Counted from the first letter of the stretch, positions 9,350 to 18,265 are shown. The stretch is DNA of 64,000 bases from Thermoanaerobaculia bacterium (GCA_017883205.1 JADGNZ010000002.1:62001-126000); one strand, 5' to 3'. The notes: generated from the letters alone by a model not told the origin. A program made the numbers and translations.

Positions 9350-10273
9350 TTACTGTCCCAGTTCAACTCTTGCGAACATTCCCGGCCGCAACTTTCCGTC
9401 GCGGTTTGGGAACTCAGTCTCGACGGTGAATGAACGTGACGCGGGATCGATCACGCCGCCTACGACTGCCACTTTGCCCTGGAAGACATCTCCTGCGTAG
9501 GCATCAACAGTCGCCTTCACGTTCTGCCCGATTCTCACGCGCGCGAGCTCTTTTTCCGGAACGCGGAAGCGAAGTTTGAGCGGGGAGGTCTGGACGACGA
9601 CAAAGGCAACGGTAGCGTCGCCGAGGCGCTGGCCGACGTCGGTGCGCTTCTCGGCGACCACGCCGTCGATCGGCGAACGAAGGGTAGAGTCGGAGAGCTG
9701 CTGGCGGTAGATCGCAGCCTGCGCCACGGCCGACTGTCTCGCCGCACGGGCCTGATCGAACATCGCCTGCGAACGGTCGTAGGTCGCCTGCGGGATCGAC
9801 TCTTTCGCGATCAACTCTTTCTTGCGTGTCAGATCGTTCTGCGCGTCTTTCTCAGCGGACTCGGCGCGCGCGATGTCTGCATTCGCTTTGTCCAGATTGA
9901 GGCGCGGATAGTCGGTCTCGATCTCGAGCAATGGCTGGCCGCGGCTGACGCGCGAGCCTTCATCGACGTACATCTTTCCGACGCGGCCTGGAATCCTGAC
10001 CGCAAGCTCCGAACGAACCGGCGAGATGAGCTCGCCCGTGGCGACGATCGTCCCTCCTGATTCCGATGACGCGATGCCTGAGGATGCTGCGCCGGCGGAA
10101 TCGCTTGCGGTTGTCGTTGCGGTCGTTGCCGCCGACGCGACATTCTGCACGTCGCTCGGCAGCGCCGGCGCGGCCTGCGTCGTCGTTGCGGTCGCAGCGT
10201 CCTTCTTCTCACAGCCGAACGGAAGGATCGCCAGAATCAGAATCGAAATCGTAGTGATGGTTGAACGCGTCAT
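9350..10273 (-). CDS. RND efflux periplasmic adaptor (MFP) subunit, probable lipoprotein
   Basis: 307 aa. The signal ends at LPFGC (Cys21), an imperfect lipobox, followed by a low-complexity Ala/Thr linker to about residue 70. Next come the biotinyl/lipoyl-like half (GELISPVRSELAVRIPGRVGKMYVDEGSRVSRGQPLLEI), an alpha-hairpin coiled coil (about 120-190), the second lipoyl half (STLRSPIDGVVAEKRTDVGQRL) and a beta-barrel. This order defines AcrA/MexA-type adaptors linking pump and outer-membrane channel. The stop codon of the tolC-like gene overlaps its ATG (ATGA). Confidence 0.93.
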   Translation of the reverse strand: MTRSTITTISILILAILPFGCEKKDAATATTTQAAPALPSDVQNVASAATTATTTASDSAGAASSGIASSESGGTIVATGELISPVRSELAVRIPGRVGKMYVDEGSRVSRGQPLLEIETDYPRLNLDKANADIARAESAEKDAQNDLTRKKELIAKESIPQATYDRSQAMFDQARAARQSAVAQAAIYRQQLSDSTLRSPIDGVVAEKRTDVGQRLGDATVAFVVVQTSPLKLRFRVPEKELARVRIGQNVKATVDAYAGDVFQGKVAVVGGVIDPASRSFTVETEFPNRDGKLRPGMFARVELGQ

Positions 10274-11565
10274 TGCTGGGTTGCTCCCACTCCAACAGCT
10301 TCTTTGATCGCGCCGGCGGCATACCAGACGCGAAGTTGTGCGAGGTTGTGATTCAACGTTTCAGAAGCGACGGCGCGGCGCGCATCGGCGAGAGAAAGCT
10401 CCGACGTAGCGAGATCGAGCGAGGTCGATTCCTGTGCCCGATACAGCTCGAACGCCTGTGCGTACTCGGCGTCCGCAGCCGCGAGCTGTTCCTTCGCCAA
10501 CTGCAGTGTCGTATCGGCCGAGTGCAGATCGGTGATGGCTTTGCGCACGTCTTCATGCGCAGCGGTCTTCGCGTCCTCGAGCAGGAGTTTGGCCTGTTCC
10601 TCACGCTCTTTCGCAGTGGCTACGCGCAGATTGACCTGGTTCGAGTCCCAGATCGGAACGCTGAAACGAAACGCGCCATATCCATAGCGGCTGGCGGGAA
10701 ACGCCGCTTTCTGATCAATATAGCCGGCGTCGAACGTGACGACCGGCAGACGGCCGCCGCGCTGTTTGAGCACTTCCAGCTCCGCGATGCGGATGTTGTT
10801 CTGCGCGACGGCGATGTCGGGCCGCGACGACTCGGCGCGCGTCATCAACATCTGCTCGTCGGGCAGCGGAGCCAGCGCATTGTCCGGTGGCGTGACGGCG
10901 ATGTCTCCGGTCAGATCGAGGTCCTCACGCAATCCGCTGACGGCTGCCTCGCGCTGCTGCTGCGCGGTCGCCAGCAATCGCTGCGATGCCTTGATCGCCG
11001 TTTCGGCGCGGAGTACATCGACCTTCGTCACTTCGCCCGCTTGATAGAAGGCGTCGGACTGCGTGCGCCGTTTTTCGGCGAGACCAATGTTCCGCTGCTC
11101 GATCGCGATGTTCGCGTCGGCGTTGGCGACGCCGAGGTAGTTCGAGGCCACGCGAAGGAGGATGGCGTCCTCGGTCTCGTGAACGCCCAGCCTCGCGTTG
11201 ACCGTGCCGATCTTGGCCTGATCGTACGCACGCTTCTCGCGCAAACCGGCATACACCGGCTGCGAAAGCACGACGCGATAGTTCCAGTCGTTTTCCGGCA
11301 GAACGGTGGCCGCATCGGCGCCGGTGCCGAACGCAACTTGAGTGGAGTTGCGGATCGCCGAACCGGTGAACTGCACCTGCGGCAGGATCGACGACAGCAG
11401 AAGCTTGCGGTTCTGGTCCGCGACCGTCGCTTCGATGCGCGAGCGCTCGACCGTGTTGTTGACGCGTAGGGCGCGCTCCAGCGCTTCCGGCAGTGTCAGT
11501 TTCGTCTGCGCGCCGGCAGCCGCGGACGACGCCAGCAGGATCAATGTCAGTACAGCACGTTTCAA
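10270..11565 (-). CDS. TolC family outer-membrane efflux protein
   Basis: 431 aa with a signal peptide (MKRAVLTLILLASSAAAGAQ). The mature protein shows two structural repeats of long helices and strands, with typical LTLPEALERAL and coiled-coil segments rich in Ala, Gln and Glu. It would form the trimeric channel through the outer membrane for the adaptor and pump encoded downstream. It overlaps both the tetR gene and the adaptor gene by 4 bp, consistent with one transcript. Confidence 0.93.
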   Translation of the reverse strand: MKRAVLTLILLASSAAAGAQTKLTLPEALERALRVNNTVERSRIEATVADQNRKLLLSSILPQVQFTGSAIRNSTQVAFGTGADAATVLPENDWNYRVVLSQPVYAGLREKRAYDQAKIGTVNARLGVHETEDAILLRVASNYLGVANADANIAIEQRNIGLAEKRRTQSDAFYQAGEVTKVDVLRAETAIKASQRLLATAQQQREAAVSGLREDLDLTGDIAVTPPDNALAPLPDEQMLMTRAESSRPDIAVAQNNIRIAELEVLKQRGGRLPVVTFDAGYIDQKAAFPASRYGYGAFRFSVPIWDSNQVNLRVATAKEREEQAKLLLEDAKTAAHEDVRKAITDLHSADTTLQLAKEQLAAADAEYAQAFELYRAQESTSLDLATSELSLADARRAVASETLNHNLAQLRVWYAAGAIKEAVGVGATQQ

Positions 11566-12197
11566 TGTGAGCTCCGTTTCGGTTTCGGAATGGCGATGCC
11601 GCCAAGCAGCGTGGAGACGATCAGTTCAACATCCTCACTCTCCGGCGGCGGCGAGTCCTCAGTCAGCCGTTCGAGGACGATGGCGATGCTCCCTTCGATC
11701 AGAAAGAGCGCCAGCCGCGATTGATCGAGCACGCGCACTTCGCCTGCGTCCATGGCGTCCTTCAGCATGCCGGCGAGCCGGTCGACGCGCGCTTTGAATT
11801 GCGGCTGGCATGTGCGCTTTTGACGTCGCTGCTGCGTCGCGCTCCCCTGCGTCATGCGCAGCGAGTGATACAGGCGGAAGAACTCGCGGTTTTCGCTGAA
11901 GAACGTAAACTGCGCGGTCAGCAGCGATCGCAGCTTTTCCGCGAACGGCCCTTCGCCATCGAGGGCGGCATCCAAGCGTCCGTGCAACTGTCCGATCGCG
12001 GTCTCGAATGTCTTCTCGACGAGCTCTTCGCGGTCGCGGAAGTAGAGGTAGATCGTCCCCTTTGCGACGCCCGCCTCTTCGGCGATCTCCTGCATCGTGG
12101 CCGCAGCCATTCCCTTGCGTGAGATCACGCGAATGGCCGCTTCCTGGATGGACTGGACGCGGAACTCCTGAACGATTTCTTCTTTGGATTTGGCCAT
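11562..12197 (-). CDS. TetR/AcrR family repressor of the efflux operon
   Basis: 211 aa from the ATG at 12197 (MAKSKEEIVQEFRVQSIQ). An upstream in-frame ATG at 12260 would add 21 residues with no domain support. The N-terminal helix-turn-helix is clear (MAAATMQEIAEEAGVAKG then TIYLYFRDREELVEKTFE). The rest is an alpha-helical ligand-binding and dimerisation domain. As first gene of the operon it probably represses its own promoter and is released by pump substrates. I see no obvious long palindrome upstream. Confidence 0.92.
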   Translation of the reverse strand: MAKSKEEIVQEFRVQSIQEAAIRVISRKGMAAATMQEIAEEAGVAKGTIYLYFRDREELVEKTFETAIGQLHGRLDAALDGEGPFAEKLRSLLTAQFTFFSENREFFRLYHSLRMTQGSATQQRRQKRTCQPQFKARVDRLAGMLKDAMDAGEVRVLDQSRLALFLIEGSIAIVLERLTEDSPPPESEDVELIVSTLLGGIAIPKPKRSSH

Positions 12198-12335
12198 TTT
12201 TTGGGGATTCGCCCAGCGGGATGACAGCGAATCCATCGCGCTGAACGAGCGGTCAGTCAATCAGAATTCCGGGTCAGAGGCAAGGGAGGAGTTGGCGGAT
12301 TTGCCGATGCGTCACAGACGGCAGCGAGCGCAGAA

Positions 12336-12545
12336 CTACCGGCGCCCGGCTGCAATCTCGGCGAGCATTTGCTCAATGTCGGCCGTCGGCGCGTTCAACG
12401 CGGCGAGCCGGGCTAATGGATCGAAAGTCTTATCCGTCTCGATCGAGACACGGACTCTGGCATGATCGCTTACGCCAGTCAGCGGTTCGAGTAGGCGAAG
12501 CGCGTTCTCGCTGGCGTCGTACTCGGCAAGAATGGCTCGAGGCAT
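12336..12545 (-). CDS. AF2212-like (DUF104-type) antitoxin, solitary
   Basis: 69 aa from the ATG at 12545 (MPRAILAEYDASENALRLLEPL). The first 35 residues resemble the AF2212-like antitoxin family, in which MP-I-A-Y precedes a strand, an LRPLEPL-like motif and a VRVSIE strand. The C-terminal helix (IEQMLAEIAAG) fits the toxin-binding tail. No PIN-domain or other toxin gene lies on either side, so it is an orphan or acts as a plain regulator. It is transcribed away from the Uma2 gene that starts 46 bp away. Confidence 0.6.
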   Translation of the reverse strand: MPRAILAEYDASENALRLLEPLTGVSDHARVRVSIETDKTFDPLARLAALNAPTADIEQMLAEIAAGRR

Positions 12546-12591
12546 CAAGGACGATTGTAGCGCGTGACCTCTCAGGCGTAGGATTGTTGCC

Positions 12592-13122
12592 ATGACAGTC
12601 GTCACGTCGATGACAGCGGACGAGCTTCTCCAACTCCCGCGCGACGGGTGGAGATATGAGCTGGTCGGAGGAGAACTGCGCAAGATGTCCCCCTCGGGCG
12701 CTCGGCACGGCCGCGTCGCGGCGGAAATTGTCTGGAGTCTCATGGCTCAGATGAAGCGTCAGCGAACGGGCGCCATCTACTCGTCGGAGACAGGGTTTCG
12801 CATCTCGCGGCAGCCGGATACCGTGCGGGCGCCGGATGCTGCGTTCGTGCGCTCCGAGCGCGTCATCGATTCGACCGGATTCTTCGAAGGGCCGCCTGAC
12901 GCCGCCTTCGAAATCGTATCGCCGGGCGACACCTACACCGAAATCGAAGAGAAGACGCTGCAATGGCTTCGCGCCGGCGTGCAGGTCGTTGTTGTCGTGG
13001 ATCCGAAGACGAAGACCGCCCGCGTGCATCGTGCGAACAGCGCTACGAAAGTCGAGGATGTGATCGAGATCGACGATGTCATCCCTGGATGGCGTCTCTC
13101 GCTTGCGGAGCTCTTCGACTAA
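12592..13122 (+). CDS. Uma2 family (DUF820) putative endonuclease
   Basis: 176 aa, a second and more canonical Uma2 protein. N-terminal MTADELLQLPRDGWRYELVGGELRKMSPSG and HGRVAAEI form the first family block. TVRAPDAAFV and AAFEIVSPGDTYTEIEEKTLQWLRAGVQVVVVVDPKTKTARVHR form the PD-(D/E)XK-like core. The family is abundant in some phyla as stand-alone genes whose target is not established. The stop codon lies 6 bp before a hairpin repeat that also ends the converging symporter gene. Confidence 0.92.
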   Translation: MTVVTSMTADELLQLPRDGWRYELVGGELRKMSPSGARHGRVAAEIVWSLMAQMKRQRTGAIYSSETGFRISRQPDTVRAPDAAFVRSERVIDSTGFFEGPPDAAFEIVSPGDTYTEIEEKTLQWLRAGVQVVVVVDPKTKTARVHRANSATKVEDVIEIDDVIPGWRLSLAELFD

Positions 13123-13128
13123 AGCTTC

Positions 13129-13200
13129 ATCCGCAGATGTCGCAGATAGACGCAGATTGGTACACGCCTTATCTGCGTTCCATCTGCGTCATCTGCGGAT
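13129..13200. repeat. Dispersed CGCAGATGA-type inverted repeat
   Basis: Left arm 13129-13157 and right arm 13171-13200 are imperfect reverse complements built from CGCAGATGA-like units. Between converging genes the hairpin could act as a bidirectional terminator. The right arm encodes the last ten residues (DPQMTQMERR) and the TAA of the symporter gene on the minus strand. Confidence 0.8.
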
Positions 13201-14986
13201 CGGTCTCCGCCTTTTCCCTGCGCATGATCACGACCAACAGCACGGCGGAAGCGACTAGCGCTGTGCCAAAAATCGTGAATTGCCGCGCGTTGTGAAAGAT
13301 CGCCGCGCCTGTCGCGAACATGATCGAGTAGACCATCACGATGCCTGCCGCCCAGGCGATCGCGTTGCGGCCAAGCTCGCCGCGCACCGGCTCGATGCCG
13401 CTTTCGCGCGCGATCACGCCCCATCCCGGGCCCGCGGGACGCACCTTCTTATAGAACGCATCGAGCGTCGCGCGCGGCTCTGGCTGGGTCATCATCGTCA
13501 CGACGAGCCAGACCAGCGTCGTCGCTGCGGTCGTGATGATGAGGCCGATCGCGAAGCCGTTCGGCGAGGAAGAGTTGATGAAGTTGCGAATGCTGAGGGA
13601 AACGATGAGCGCCGCCGCCATCGCGCTCACTTCCGACCAGGCATTCACGCGCCACCAGTACCAGCGCAGGATGTAGACGAGTCCCGTTCCCGCGCCGAGC
13701 ATCAGAAGGAACTGCCAGGCGTGACTGATCTGATCCATGAACTGCGTGGCGATAAGCGAAAGGAGAAGCGTGAGCGCTGTGGCCAGACGCGACGCCAGAA
13801 CATAGTGCTTCTCGCTGGCGTCGCGCTTGATGAAACGGCGGTAGAGATCATTGACGAGATAGCTCGATCCCCAATTCATCTGCGTCGCCTGAGTCGAGCT
13901 GAACGCGGCGACAAACGAGGCCAGCATCAGTCCCTTCAGCCCGGTCGGCAGAAGATCGACCATCGCCCGCACGTAGTTGATCCCCGGATCGCCTTCCTTC
14001 ACCGCGCCGCCGTACATCACGAGCGTGCAGAGCGCCGTGATCACCCACGGCCAGCTACGAAGCGCGTAGTGCGCGATGTTGAAGAAGAGCGCTGCGCTGC
14101 GCGCTTCGCGCTCGGTGCGGCAGGCCAGCATGTTCTGCACGACGTAGCCGCCACCGCCTGGCTCCGAACCGGGATACCACGACGCCCACCAGTTCAAGCC
14201 GAGGAGCGCGGCGAGCGTGATCGTCGGCACGACCCACAGTCCGTCGCCGGTTGGCCAGAAAGCCATCGCGGCAGCCGAGGTCCCGAAGGTCGTCCCCAAC
14301 GGCGTCCCGGCCGGATGCGCAAACGCCAGCTTTGCCTTCAACACGTCGACGCCGCCGACTGCACTGAGCGCGACGACAGCCAGCGTGATCGCCCCTCCCA
14401 TTTCGAAGAGGTACTGCACGCCATGCGTCGTGGCCACGCCCCAGTAACCGGAGTAGACGGTGTAGGCAAATACCACGATGAGGCAGACGAAGAGGGCGCC
14501 GCGGTTGGAGATGCCGAGCGTGCCCTGAAGCACTTTCGCCATGCCGAGGTTGACCCAGCCCATGACGATGATGTTGGCGATCAGGCCGAGGTAGGCGGCG
14601 CGGAAACCGCGGAGGAAGGCGGCTGGACGGCCGGAGTAGCGAAGCTCGGTCAGCTCGACGTCAGTCACGACCTCGGCTCGCCGCCAGAGACGCGCGAAGA
14701 AGAACACGGTGAGCATGCCGGAGCCGAGCATCGACCACCACAGCCAGTTCCCGGCGACGCCGTTCTTGACAACCATCTCGGTCACTGCCAGCGGCGTGTC
14801 GGCGGAGAACGTCGTCGCCACCATCGCCGTGCCTGCCAGCCACCAGGGCATGGATCGGCGCGAGAGGAAGTAGTCGAGCATCGAGCGCTTGGCTTTGCGC
14901 CCGAAATAGATCCCCATCGCGACGATCAGCGACAGATAGGCAGCGACGATCGCGTAGTCGAGCGGCCGCAGCGCAAACGTGCTCAT
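13169..14986 (-). CDS. Sodium:solute symporter (SSS family)
   Basis: 605 aa starting at the ATG (14986) that overlaps the TGA of the upstream GH3 gene. About 13-14 membrane helices are present, with SSS features such as DYFLSRRSMPWWLAGTAMVATTFSADTPLA in the first helical repeat and FVAAFSSTQATQMNWGSSYLVND later, the positions of the sodium site in this family. Coupling to a secreted NagZ-like hydrolase suggests uptake of an amino sugar or glycoside product; the substrate is inferred from context only. The C-terminus (DPQMTQMERR) is encoded by a dispersed repeat. Confidence 0.92.
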   Translation of the reverse strand: MSTFALRPLDYAIVAAYLSLIVAMGIYFGRKAKRSMLDYFLSRRSMPWWLAGTAMVATTFSADTPLAVTEMVVKNGVAGNWLWWSMLGSGMLTVFFFARLWRRAEVVTDVELTELRYSGRPAAFLRGFRAAYLGLIANIIVMGWVNLGMAKVLQGTLGISNRGALFVCLIVVFAYTVYSGYWGVATTHGVQYLFEMGGAITLAVVALSAVGGVDVLKAKLAFAHPAGTPLGTTFGTSAAAMAFWPTGDGLWVVPTITLAALLGLNWWASWYPGSEPGGGGYVVQNMLACRTEREARSAALFFNIAHYALRSWPWVITALCTLVMYGGAVKEGDPGINYVRAMVDLLPTGLKGLMLASFVAAFSSTQATQMNWGSSYLVNDLYRRFIKRDASEKHYVLASRLATALTLLLSLIATQFMDQISHAWQFLLMLGAGTGLVYILRWYWWRVNAWSEVSAMAAALIVSLSIRNFINSSSPNGFAIGLIITTAATTLVWLVVTMMTQPEPRATLDAFYKKVRPAGPGWGVIARESGIEPVRGELGRNAIAWAAGIVMVYSIMFATGAAIFHNARQFTIFGTALVASAVLLVVIMRREKAETDPQMTQMERR

Positions 14987-16755
14987 GGCTTCACGATCCC
15001 CGCTCCTCGCATTGCCAATCCCGGGATGGTGACCGGCAACTTGCCGGAGACGGGCACTTCGCCGAATAACGCGTGCACCGCCGCAACCTGCATGACCGGC
15101 TGGATGCCGTACGCACAAACGTACGTGCCGGCGGCAGGGATCTCGCGCAAAAGATAGGGCGTGCCGAAGGAGATGGCGAAGGTGGGGATCCGCGGCGCGA
15201 GATCGGCAAGGAGCTTGCGGGCGCTCTCTGGAACAGCAATCGATCCCGAGCCGGAGCGGGTGCGCACGGCCATCGCGAAGATGACCGCATCCGCGTTCTG
15301 CGCCGCTGCGGCGATCGGACCGATGCTCTCCGGCGTCGTGCGTGCATCGATCAGGAACGTCTGCGGCGGTGCGGTCAGCCTGCGCCGCATTTCGCGCTCG
15401 AAGTCGGGCAGCGGCGACACCAGTTCCTGGAAATCGCTCACGGTGATGATGACGACGCGTGCGCTCTTCTTCACCGGCAGCGCTCCGGCCTGCTCGCGCA
15501 CGAGCGTGACCGCGCGGCGCGCGATGCTCTGCGCAAGCTCGCGATGTTCCTTCGTGTCGAGGCCGAGAAAGATCTCGTCAGGCGTTCCCACGCCGGCGCC
15601 TGCGAACGCTTTGGCAGCGAGAATGCGCCGCACCGACTCGTCGATCCGCGCCTCCGGCAGCCGGCCGCTCACGACCGCCGCCTTCACCGCGGCAACGGCC
15701 GCATCGACGTTCGGCGACAGCAGTATCTGATCCTGTCCCGCCTCGATGGCGCGGATGGCCGCTTCGCCGGCGCTGAAGTGCTCGGTGATGCCGCCCATAT
15801 CCATGGCATCGCTGACGACGAGTCCGTCGAACTTGAGGTCGTGGCGCAGAAGGCCGGTGATTATCTTCTTCGACGTGGTCGCCGGCATCGTCCCGTTCTG
15901 CGGCACTTCCGATGCCGCGGTTCCGTACGGGTTCTCGCCAGGATCCGGCGGCCGCACCGGCACCAGCTCCTGATCGAGAGCAGGCACCGCGAGGTGTCCG
16001 ATCATGATCGACTTCACACCGGCGTTGATTGCTGCGCGAAACGGCAGCAGTTCGACCTGCTCGAGCCTTGCACGATCGACAGCGAGGATCGGCAGCGAGC
16101 GATGCGAGTCGACGTGCGTGTCGCCATGCCCCGGAAAATGTTTGGCCGTCGCCAGAACATGCTCCGACTGCACGCCGCGCACGAACGCCGCCACGAAGCG
16201 GCTGACATCGGCCGGATCTTCGCCGAAGCTGCGCGTGTTGATCACGGGATTGTCGGGATCGACGTTGACGTCGGCGACCGGCGCGTAGATGTGGTTGATC
16301 CCCACCATCCTCGCTTCCCGCGCCACCACCCGCCCCTCTTGTTCGGCCAGTGATGGATCGCCGGTCGCGGCAACCGCCATCGCCCACGGCCAGTAGGTCG
16401 TATCGAGAAAGCGCATCCCCATGCCCGATTCGAGGTCGGCGCTGATCAGCAGCGGCACCTTCGACTCGCGCTGCAATCGGGCGGACAACTGCGCCGTCTC
16501 GTAGACGTTCGAGACCGACCACATTACGCCGCCAACATGGTTGTCGCGGACGTGATGCAGCACCTCCTGATAGGCCATCGACGACTCGGACATGAAGACA
16601 CCATGTCCGATCACCGCGAACAACTGCCCGACCTTGTCATCGAGCGAGAGTTGCTCGATCGGAGGAATCGCAGCAGTGTGATGTTGCGGGACCGACGCAC
16701 ACATCGAGGCCAGGAAGCCTAGCATGGCGATGGCGATGGTTCGGACGCGAGACAA
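14983..16755 (-). CDS. Glycoside hydrolase family 3 protein, NagZ-like beta-N-acetylhexosaminidase, exported
   Basis: About 590 aa. KHFPGHGDTHVDSHRSLP (His/Asp general-acid motif of bacterial NagZ-type GH3) and VVSDAMDMGGI (nucleophile Asp) are present, followed by a C-terminal domain (about 390-585). A TTG at 16755 (LSRVRTIAIAMLGFLASMCAS) gives a signal peptide with basic residues. ATG 16725 gives a shorter one, and the open frame upstream is only G/C-rich repeat. NagZ enzymes cleave N-acetylglucosamine from muropeptides; this one looks secreted. It is translationally coupled to the symporter, suggesting hydrolysis followed by uptake. Confidence 0.88.
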   Translation of the reverse strand: MSRVRTIAIAMLGFLASMCASVPQHHTAAIPPIEQLSLDDKVGQLFAVIGHGVFMSESSMAYQEVLHHVRDNHVGGVMWSVSNVYETAQLSARLQRESKVPLLISADLESGMGMRFLDTTYWPWAMAVAATGDPSLAEQEGRVVAREARMVGINHIYAPVADVNVDPDNPVINTRSFGEDPADVSRFVAAFVRGVQSEHVLATAKHFPGHGDTHVDSHRSLPILAVDRARLEQVELLPFRAAINAGVKSIMIGHLAVPALDQELVPVRPPDPGENPYGTAASEVPQNGTMPATTSKKIITGLLRHDLKFDGLVVSDAMDMGGITEHFSAGEAAIRAIEAGQDQILLSPNVDAAVAAVKAAVVSGRLPEARIDESVRRILAAKAFAGAGVGTPDEIFLGLDTKEHRELAQSIARRAVTLVREQAGALPVKKSARVVIITVSDFQELVSPLPDFEREMRRRLTAPPQTFLIDARTTPESIGPIAAAAQNADAVIFAMAVRTRSGSGSIAVPESARKLLADLAPRIPTFAISFGTPYLLREIPAAGTYVCAYGIQPVMQVAAVHALFGEVPVSGKLPVTIPGLAMRGAGIVKP

Positions 16756-16767
16756 GCGTGGAAAGGA

Positions 16768-16806
16768 TACGGGATGTGGGGTGTGGGGTGTAGGGAGTCG
16801 GGGGTG
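16768..16806. repeat. G-rich dispersed element, second copy
   Basis: A run of GTGGGGTGTGGGG-like units ending in AGTCGGGGGTGG lies upstream of the GH3 gene. It shares its pattern with the gntR leader element at 4408-4456. The runs of three or more G could form a quadruplex on the plus strand; this is a sequence property, not evidence of function. Confidence 0.55.
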
Positions 16807-16834
16807 GTAGATGAAGCGATGCGAGCCCGCGCGT

Positions 16835-16916
16835 GTCATTCTGAATCGGCGGAACCGCGGGGGCGGAAGGGCGGGTGGAGCGGTGGAGCGCGATGAAGAA
16901 TCCCCTGCTGACGAAG
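16835..16916. repeat. GTCATTC...GAAGAATCCCC...GACGAAGC dispersed repeat
   Basis: It starts GTCATTCTGA and ends GAAGAATCCCCTGCTGACGA followed by AGC, with a purine-rich GGCGG centre. A second copy with the same ends lies inside a coding gene at 25731-25787. Such elements are common in several high-GC genomes. Here it fills the gap between the GH3 gene and the small antitoxin-like gene, and reaches almost to that gene's stop codon. Confidence 0.65.
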
Positions 16917-16918
16917 CG

Positions 16919-17086
16919 CTATTGGGGCGACGATTCCTCAGTTACTCGTTCCGAATCTCGCAAATCCACTTCAAACTCGGCAGGCTTCGTCAGTTCCCAA
17001 TAGTCGCTAAGATCGTGGGTGTCCCAAAACTCGCCGATTCCCGCGTAGGACGAAGCTTTGGAGATCGAGGTTTTCCTTTCGCTCAT
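16919..17086 (-). CDS. Small CopG/BrnA-like antitoxin-family protein, solitary
   Basis: 55 aa from ATG 17086 (MSERKTSISKASSYAGIGEF). The pattern SxAxIGEFWDTHDLSDYWELT and a following V-D-L strand match a family of very small proteins usually annotated as CopG-like or BrnA-like antitoxins. The strand that would bind DNA is the last part (AEFEVDLRDS). No BrnT-like toxin is adjacent. An in-frame ATG at 17122 would add 12 residues unlike the family. The stop lies at the edge of a dispersed repeat. Confidence 0.6.
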   Translation of the reverse strand: MSERKTSISKASSYAGIGEFWDTHDLSDYWELTKPAEFEVDLRDSERVTEESSPQ

Positions 17087-17133
17087 ATCGTTTTGTTCTG
17101 ACTTCACACGGCCCCATCTCAAGACACAGCAGC

Positions 17134-17172
17134 CGGGCGAGACGCCCGACTGCCCGCGTGCGAGACGCGCGC
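17134..17172. repeat. GGGCGAGACGCCCG hairpin repeat
   Basis: CGGGCG-AGA-CGCCCG (17134-17148) is a perfect short hairpin, followed by a second degenerate GCGTGCGAGACGCGCGCACTCC unit ending 4 bp from the stop of the DUF1573-like gene. The same element type lies at 45773-45822 in the same position relative to another minus-strand stop. It may act as a transcription terminator without a clear U-tract. Confidence 0.6.
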
Positions 17173-17176
17173 ACTC

Positions 17177-18031
17177 CTATTTGATCACCGCCCTCACCCC
17201 GATCGTCCCGTTCGCGTTCGGATCGTCCTTTGACGTCACCGCAATCTGTTCTTCCAGTGCGCCGGCTTTGGCGCGGGCGCCGTCGATCGTTACCGTCAGC
17301 GCCTCTTTCGCCTTCGGCGCGAGTTTCGTTTTGGCGTTGTACTCGTAGTAGAGGCAGCGGCACGCCGAGCGGGCCACCACGAACGTTAGTGGCGTCGTTG
17401 TCAGGTTCGTGATCTCGAACTGCCGCACGGCCCGTGTTCCTTTGCGAATCACGCCGTAGTCAGCTACCTCGGGCGTAATCCGGATCGATGGAGTAGCGGC
17501 GACGGGGAGGGGCGCGGCGGTGCCTCCTGCCGTGCCGGTTTCGGCGACCGTGTTGGTGGCCGGCGATTCGATCACCTGCGGCGCGTTCGCCTTCTTCTCC
17601 GAACTGGCGCGCCAGATCAGCCATCCGATGACGCCGAGGACGGCGAGAGCGATGACGAAGATCAGGAGGACGCGCGAGGAATTGCCGGACGGGCGATTCG
17701 CGGGAACGGCGTCGTAGCTCGCGATCCCGTGATCGGCCGCCGGCTCCGAAGAGACCAGGGGACGATTGCCGGGAGACGTTCCCATTCGCGGCGGTTCCAC
17801 CAGACCGGGCGCCGTCGCGGACGGCACGCGCTCGAGCTCATCGAGCTTACGGATCGAAGCATCGATGTCGGCGATGAGCCGCTTGTACTCCGCCGCCAGA
17901 TGCTCGGTCGGAGCGTCCGGAACCATCTGCGTCAGCGTGTCCCGATGGACCTTGTAATGCTGCCGCAGCACCTCGATCTCACGGGCGCGATCGCCCCGTT
18001 TGACATTCACCGTTCCGAAATCGTCAGACAT
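17177..18031 (-). CDS. Membrane-anchored protein with DUF1573-like C-terminal domain
   Basis: 284 aa from ATG 18031, chosen because GAGGTGA lies 5 bp upstream. Residues 1-90 are charged and helical (VKRGDRAREIEVLRQHYKVHRDTL), a likely cytoplasmic coiled coil. A Pro/Ser linker leads to one transmembrane helix (about 122-142, VLLIFVIALAVLGVIGWLIW). The C-terminal 100 residues form an Ig-like beta sandwich: DYGVIRKGTRAVRQFEITN then ARSACRCLYYEY, similar to DUF1573 where a Cys-x-Cys pair follows the second strand. The function is unknown. The gene is divergent from the GGDEF/EAL gene. Confidence 0.7.
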   Translation of the reverse strand: MSDDFGTVNVKRGDRAREIEVLRQHYKVHRDTLTQMVPDAPTEHLAAEYKRLIADIDASIRKLDELERVPSATAPGLVEPPRMGTSPGNRPLVSSEPAADHGIASYDAVPANRPSGNSSRVLLIFVIALAVLGVIGWLIWRASSEKKANAPQVIESPATNTVAETGTAGGTAAPLPVAATPSIRITPEVADYGVIRKGTRAVRQFEITNLTTTPLTFVVARSACRCLYYEYNAKTKLAPKAKEALTVTIDGARAKAGALEEQIAVTSKDDPNANGTIGVRAVIK

Positions 18032-18265
18032 CCGTTCACCTCGAATCTCCGCATCTTTGCAAAAAGCGGGCGGAGGAACAAATGGCGAACGCGCAAGTTG
18101 CCTGCCATCACCTGCGAACACATAACGAAACTGCACGTTTGGCCGCGGCTGACTCGCGATTTCTGTACGTTCCGGTGACATGAAAGTGACAGTGAGCCTC
18201 CTCACGAAACGCTGACGACCCGGGTGCTAGACTCGATTCCTCGGCTTCGGGAGACCTCTCGAACA

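Noticed and set aside
13280-15157. 625-codon open frame antisense to the sodium symporter
   Set aside because: The composition is Arg/His-rich without structure; the symporter on the other strand is unambiguous.
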